Positions 59,291 to 64,000 of a stretch of 64,000 bases of DNA are shown piece after piece (position 1 is the first letter of the stretch; every line of letters starts with the position of its first letter). A model generated the notes under the pieces. It was not told the origin of the DNA, ran no database searches, and saw only the letters and a program-made list of their open reading frames with translations. The stretch spans positions 29,309,044 through 29,373,043 of the forward strand of contig OY759273.1 in the NCBI GenBank assembly GCA_963662155.1. The letters are read 5' to 3'. The DNA comes from Lamellibrachia columna (Eukaryota; Annelida; Polychaeta; Sabellida; Siboglinidae). Both the position numbers and the translations under genes were made by a program.

Positions 59291-59455
59291 TATGAATATG
59301 AGATAAACTAATGCTCAGGATACCAATAACCATAATATTCATGATTCTTAGATATTAATGGAACTGAAAAAAACCCAAAGAAGACCCCTCCTCAGTCGAA
59401 TACATTTCTGCCGAAATTAACTCTACCATTAACAGTCCAGCCCGTTGGCAACTGT

Positions 59456-59490
59456 GTGCGTGCGTGCGTGCGTGCGCGCGCGTGTGTGTA
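59456..59490. repeat. GTGC microsatellite
   Basis: A few GTGC units and a GC run. Confidence 0.85.
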
Positions 59491-59698
59491 TACTTTAATT
59501 CCAAGCCTGTAACACTAATGCAGAATTCAGCACATGCATGGGATACTGTGGAAAGGCCAAAATTAACAGCAACGGAGATTCGCCAGCGTTAATTACCTGT
59601 TTGCACCAACGCAGCCTTCAAACTCGATTGCTCTCTTAAAACAATTTGATTTTGTGATGTGCATTGCGGAAGCAAAACCACTGCTTCAGGATTCACGT

Positions 59699-59756
59699 TC
59701 CCGCGGTGGCGCGGTGGCGCGGTGGCGCGGTGGCGCGGTGGCGCGGTGGCGCGGAT
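59699..59756. repeat. 8-bp GC-rich repeat, about six copies
   Basis: Unit GCGGTGGC, in tandem and nearly perfect. All three frames are open. Confidence 0.95.
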
Positions 59757-60011
59757 CGTATTCAAAAGAATCACATTTGCCTGCTGCACATGCGCCGTCT
59801 CCCAAGCGAGAAGGCAAAATCACCAACGACCGATCACTGTTCGTCAGTGACACAAATGCCACATAAAGAAGACCTCGGAGTAGGACATCGCCGATATCGA
59901 CGCCAAATCTGATCCAAATGATCCGCTACCTGCACCCTAAAAATTATGAAGAGCAACAACTGAGCTAGACACCACACCGATGACCCTCTTGTGGTAAATC
60001 GGTAAGAACTG

Positions 60012-60103
60012 CGTAAGGCAATACGGTTACGTAAGGCAATACGGTTACGTAAGGCAATACGGTTACGTAAGGCAATACGGTTGCGTAAGGCAATACGGTT
60101 ACG
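60012..60103. repeat. 18-bp minisatellite, five copies
   Basis: CGTAAGGCAATACGGTTA units, with one GTTG variant. The period is a multiple of 3, so the antisense frame is open. Confidence 0.95.
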
Positions 60104-60429
60104 CATCTATCAAAATAGCCAAAGGGAAGACATCAATAAACTACACAGGGAACGCAACAACGTCTGACGGCGAGCGTTAGCGTAAGATAAGACAATTCGC
60201 ATGAAATGACCAGGGAAAGGAAGGTGTGATCACATAATGGTTCGAGAAACAGTTCTCAGACCCAGACGATTATGCATTGCATTAAATTATCGGCTAATTA
60301 TTAAATTATCGGTTGTTCATGAAATTAGTATTTAAATGTAGTATTGGTTGATTATTACGTTATCGGTTATTATGTTATGTTGATTATTGCATTATCGTTT
60401 GTAATAGTTAAGCTTGTATAATTGTACCG

Positions 60430-60515
60430 GTTAGAGAGAGAGAGATAGAGAGAGAGAGAGAGGGAGAGAGAGAGAGAGAGGGAGAGAGAGAGAGATGGAG
60501 AGATAGAGAGAGAGA

Positions 60516-60559
<44 letters not shown>

Positions 60560-60583
60560 GAGAGAGGGAGAGAGAGAGAGAGA

Positions 60584-60659
<76 letters not shown>

Positions 60660-60809
60660 AAGAGAGAGAGAGAGAGAGAGAGAGGGGGGGTGAGAGAGAG
60701 AGGGAAGGGAAGAGAGAGAGAGAGAGAGGGAGTGGAGGAGAGAAGGGGAGGGGAGTAAAGACAGAGAGAGGGGTGGAGGGAGAGATAGTGCTAGAGAGAG
60801 AGAGAGAAG

Positions 60810-60840
<31 letters not shown>

Positions 60841-60870
60841 GGAGGTAGAGCGGGGTATAGGAAAGACAGG
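60430..60870. repeat. GA-rich polypurine tract, about 440 bp
   Basis: Almost pure purine on the + strand, GAGAGA with GGGA interruptions. Only a handful of T or C bases occur. The antisense Ser/Leu/Phe frame is repeat translation. Confidence 0.97.
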
Positions 60871-61327
60871 GAGGGGGGCTTAAAGGGAAAATGGCCTCTT
60901 CTGGAGTGGGGAAGTTAGCCCGAGAGATGGGATTTTGGACAGGAAGAATCCTTGGTTCCAGAGAGGTCATGTTGGACAGGGTTACCGCCAGCTCTGAAAA
61001 CAATGCCATGCTATCACTTTCACTGTTAGTGGGGTGTGAATCCTACTGTGCATGGCGTTAGGACAATGTCCCTGGGACACAACTCATTTCTCTAATTGCG
61101 TTCTCTTGATGCCACTTTGCAGAAAATGCCAAGAGTCGCCAGTTGACGGGAAGTCACCGCAGACAGTAATGAAGCTGCCAGGGCAGTGATTACCTTGGTC
61201 AAACGAACAGTTTCTTGATCGATGGATATTGCACGGATTCAAGTAGAAGCCCAGTTAGTTAGTGGAACGACAGCTTGTAAAGAATAATGTCAGACAATTA
61301 CCATTGCGTGCACAACAATGACCCACA
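60871..61327. other. Anonymous DNA, no feature seen
   Basis: No gene or repeat is recognised. Confidence 0.45.
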
Positions 61328-61680
61328 GCTTATACACTGTAGCCTTCAACATGCTTATACAATGTAGCCTTCAACATGCTTATACACTGTAGCCTTCAAC
61401 ATGCTTATACACTGTACCCTTCAACATGCTTATACACTGTACCCTTCAACATGCTTATACACTGTACCCTTCAACATGCTTATACACTGTACCCTTCAAC
61501 ATGCTTATACACTGTACCCTTCAACATACTTATACACTGTAGCCTTCAACATGCTTATACACTGTACCCTTCAACATGCTTATACACTCTACCCTTCAAC
61601 ATGCTTATACACTGTACCCTTCAACATGCTTATACACTGTATCCTTCAACATGCTTATACACTGTACCCTTCAACATGCA
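61328..61680. repeat. 25-bp minisatellite, about 14 copies
   Basis: CCTTCAACATGCTTATACAC-type units with a 25-base period. As 25 is not a multiple of 3, a 25-residue protein repeat appears every 75 bases in the open frames. The first units carry TAGCC and later ones TACCC. Confidence 0.95.
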
Positions 61681-62114
61681 TACCATTAGAATTCTTTATT
61701 TGGCTACATTGAAGCATTATCTGGAATGTTAACGTCCATTATATAGGCTAACGCCATTATGGTGACCGTTTTGGATGACATCTTGGATTTCTACCACTGT
61801 GCAATGGTCATACATACCAATTAATCATCCCTAGATAACCACAACGATATTTTGTACGCTTAGTTAGTACCAATAAGTGAAATCTCTGGTCTGGGCACAA
61901 GGACTATAGGGGTTAAATTTTTTAACAGTCAGTGAATATGTGTAATCATTTTCCCGCTCAAAAATGCAGTAATTGTATTCTTAGGAAGACATGCAGTTTC
62001 AAGACGTTCTTCATGAGCGAGCATCATCAATTCAACTTTCACTTTTTCCAACAGCTGATTTCAATGCAATATTTTACCTGTCAAAAGCAACTTTTTGAAG
62101 CTTTACGACGCTTA
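61681..62114. other. Anonymous DNA, no feature seen
   Basis: Nothing is recognised between the two repeat blocks. Confidence 0.45.
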
Positions 62115-62401
<287 letters not shown>

Positions 62402-62586
62402 GTCTCTACCATTGCATTATGGGGATCTGGTAGCAAGGATACCCCCGACACCAGACAGCGGAACTGTATAGCACATGTTGTAAATTCACACCAACTATCA
62501 CGAATAAGCCTCATGGCATTGCATTAAATGTCACGGTCTCACGGCAAGGGACTGAAATTCCACGCATACAGAAAATTATAATATAT

Positions 62587-63292
<706 letters not shown>

Positions 63293-64000
63293 ACCCTGGC
63301 TGGGAAAATGTTCAACATCGTTCGAAATGCTGTCCAGCATCATTTCCAACGATGTTTGAAATTACATAAGTGAACGGTTCCGGGTGATCGATGGAGATGT
63401 TTGCGGTGGCAGACATCGAACTGTTCAATGACGTACCTGAATGCCAGACGTATGTTATATTACCACAGCCACGTATTGCAACGCGGTAATTTCTCAGTAC
63501 GGAAGGCCGGGGCTAGTTGTAACAAAAACAACATATTTAAGGAATCCGGTTCGAATTGTTGCCCAATCGAAACTGCTTTATTGCCAACGAAACCGCATAT
63601 ATATCTCCCGCAGATAGCACGTGCATAAACAAATGCTTAACGCAATGCACATTTGCGCAATGATACGTTTTATGAGGTCTCCTAAAGTGCTGCAATTTAC
63701 CCCGATGCGGGGCAAGTTGTAATATATAGCGGGGCAAGTTGTAACATATAAATTTTACCATTGGCGTAAAATAAATAAAATAACCGGTATACACAATTAA
63801 TTGCTTTCAGTTGTTGCATATCTAGGATATATGACTAGCTAATACAACTTAATAGGCTCTACTTAAAATACTTATATAAAAACAGTAATGGGCGGATGCC
63901 CTACTGGAACACCGTGTAAACACTGTAATGAACATATTCATTTTAATGACAGAAAAGTATTACTCGTCAACCTGATCACAATGGATGACACTTGATCACC
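63293..64000. other. Anonymous DNA, no gene seen
   Basis: The phrase GGGGCAAGTTGTAA occurs at about 63709 and 63732, and a related GGGGCTAGTTGTAA at about 63509, suggesting an old repeat. No gene is recognised. Confidence 0.45.

Noticed and set aside
58641..59342. A 233-codon - strand frame rich in Leu, Ile, Lys and Phe, like a membrane protein
   Set aside because: It is antisense to the 15-base repeat array, and its hydrophobic look follows from the repeat composition. Flanking residues match no family.

Overview
This is animal nuclear DNA: AT-rich, intron-containing, loaded with non-LTR retrotransposon fragments, DNA-transposon pieces and very long microsatellites, with no bacterial-style operon anywhere. 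The microsatellites (GT runs passing into GTGC runs), the LINE types (one with an SGNH-esterase segment upstream of its endonuclease) and invertebrate-type GnRH/AKH/corazonin receptor exons suggest a lophotrochozoan invertebrate, perhaps a bivalve mollusc. That assignment is inference and was not tested by any search.

Host genes. Only three segments look like real host coding exons, all from receptors of the GnRH/adipokinetic hormone/corazonin family. On the + strand a TM6 exon (11227-11290) and a TM7 exon (16360-16448) have matching intron phase and belong to one gene whose 5' part lies left of the window or was not found. On the - strand a TM4-TM5 exon (44925-45129) belongs to a second, convergent copy, or to the same locus rearranged. 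Most of the window would then be intronic or intergenic sequence of these genes.

Left part (1-19.5 kb). A degraded LINE on the - strand (1120-4580: SGNH esterase, endonuclease, RT) is followed by an unrelated LINE on the + strand (5041 to about 10100). A 55-bp minisatellite of 28 copies has grown inside the RT-containing ORF of the second LINE. From 12.0 to 14.0 kb a third LINE (- strand, RT deleted) carries an 839-bp Harbinger-like element with a CAG target duplication. Then come a 66-bp minisatellite, several GT/CA microsatellites, another LINE C-terminus and a small TA-flanked MITE.

Middle (19.5-44 kb). There is much anonymous DNA; a hAT C-terminal fragment interrupted by a 1.4-kb element with GC-rich subterminal repeats; a second, ZBED5-like hAT pseudogene whose dimerisation motif is tandemly copied four times; a LINE copy meeting a tRNA-derived SINE tail to tail; and a 2-kb array of a 61-bp satellite with higher-order structure.

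Right part (44-64 kb). It holds the second receptor exon, more LINE fragments of at least three families, and the most interesting object: a 2.97-kb element (52181-55152) with CACTCTAAAAAC terminal inverted repeats, ATTGGTT/AACCAAT-rich ends and an intron-containing gene. The first exons of that gene read like the start of a SAM domain and its last exon carries a conserved domain that is not a known transposase. The last 6 kb is almost entirely tandem repeats.
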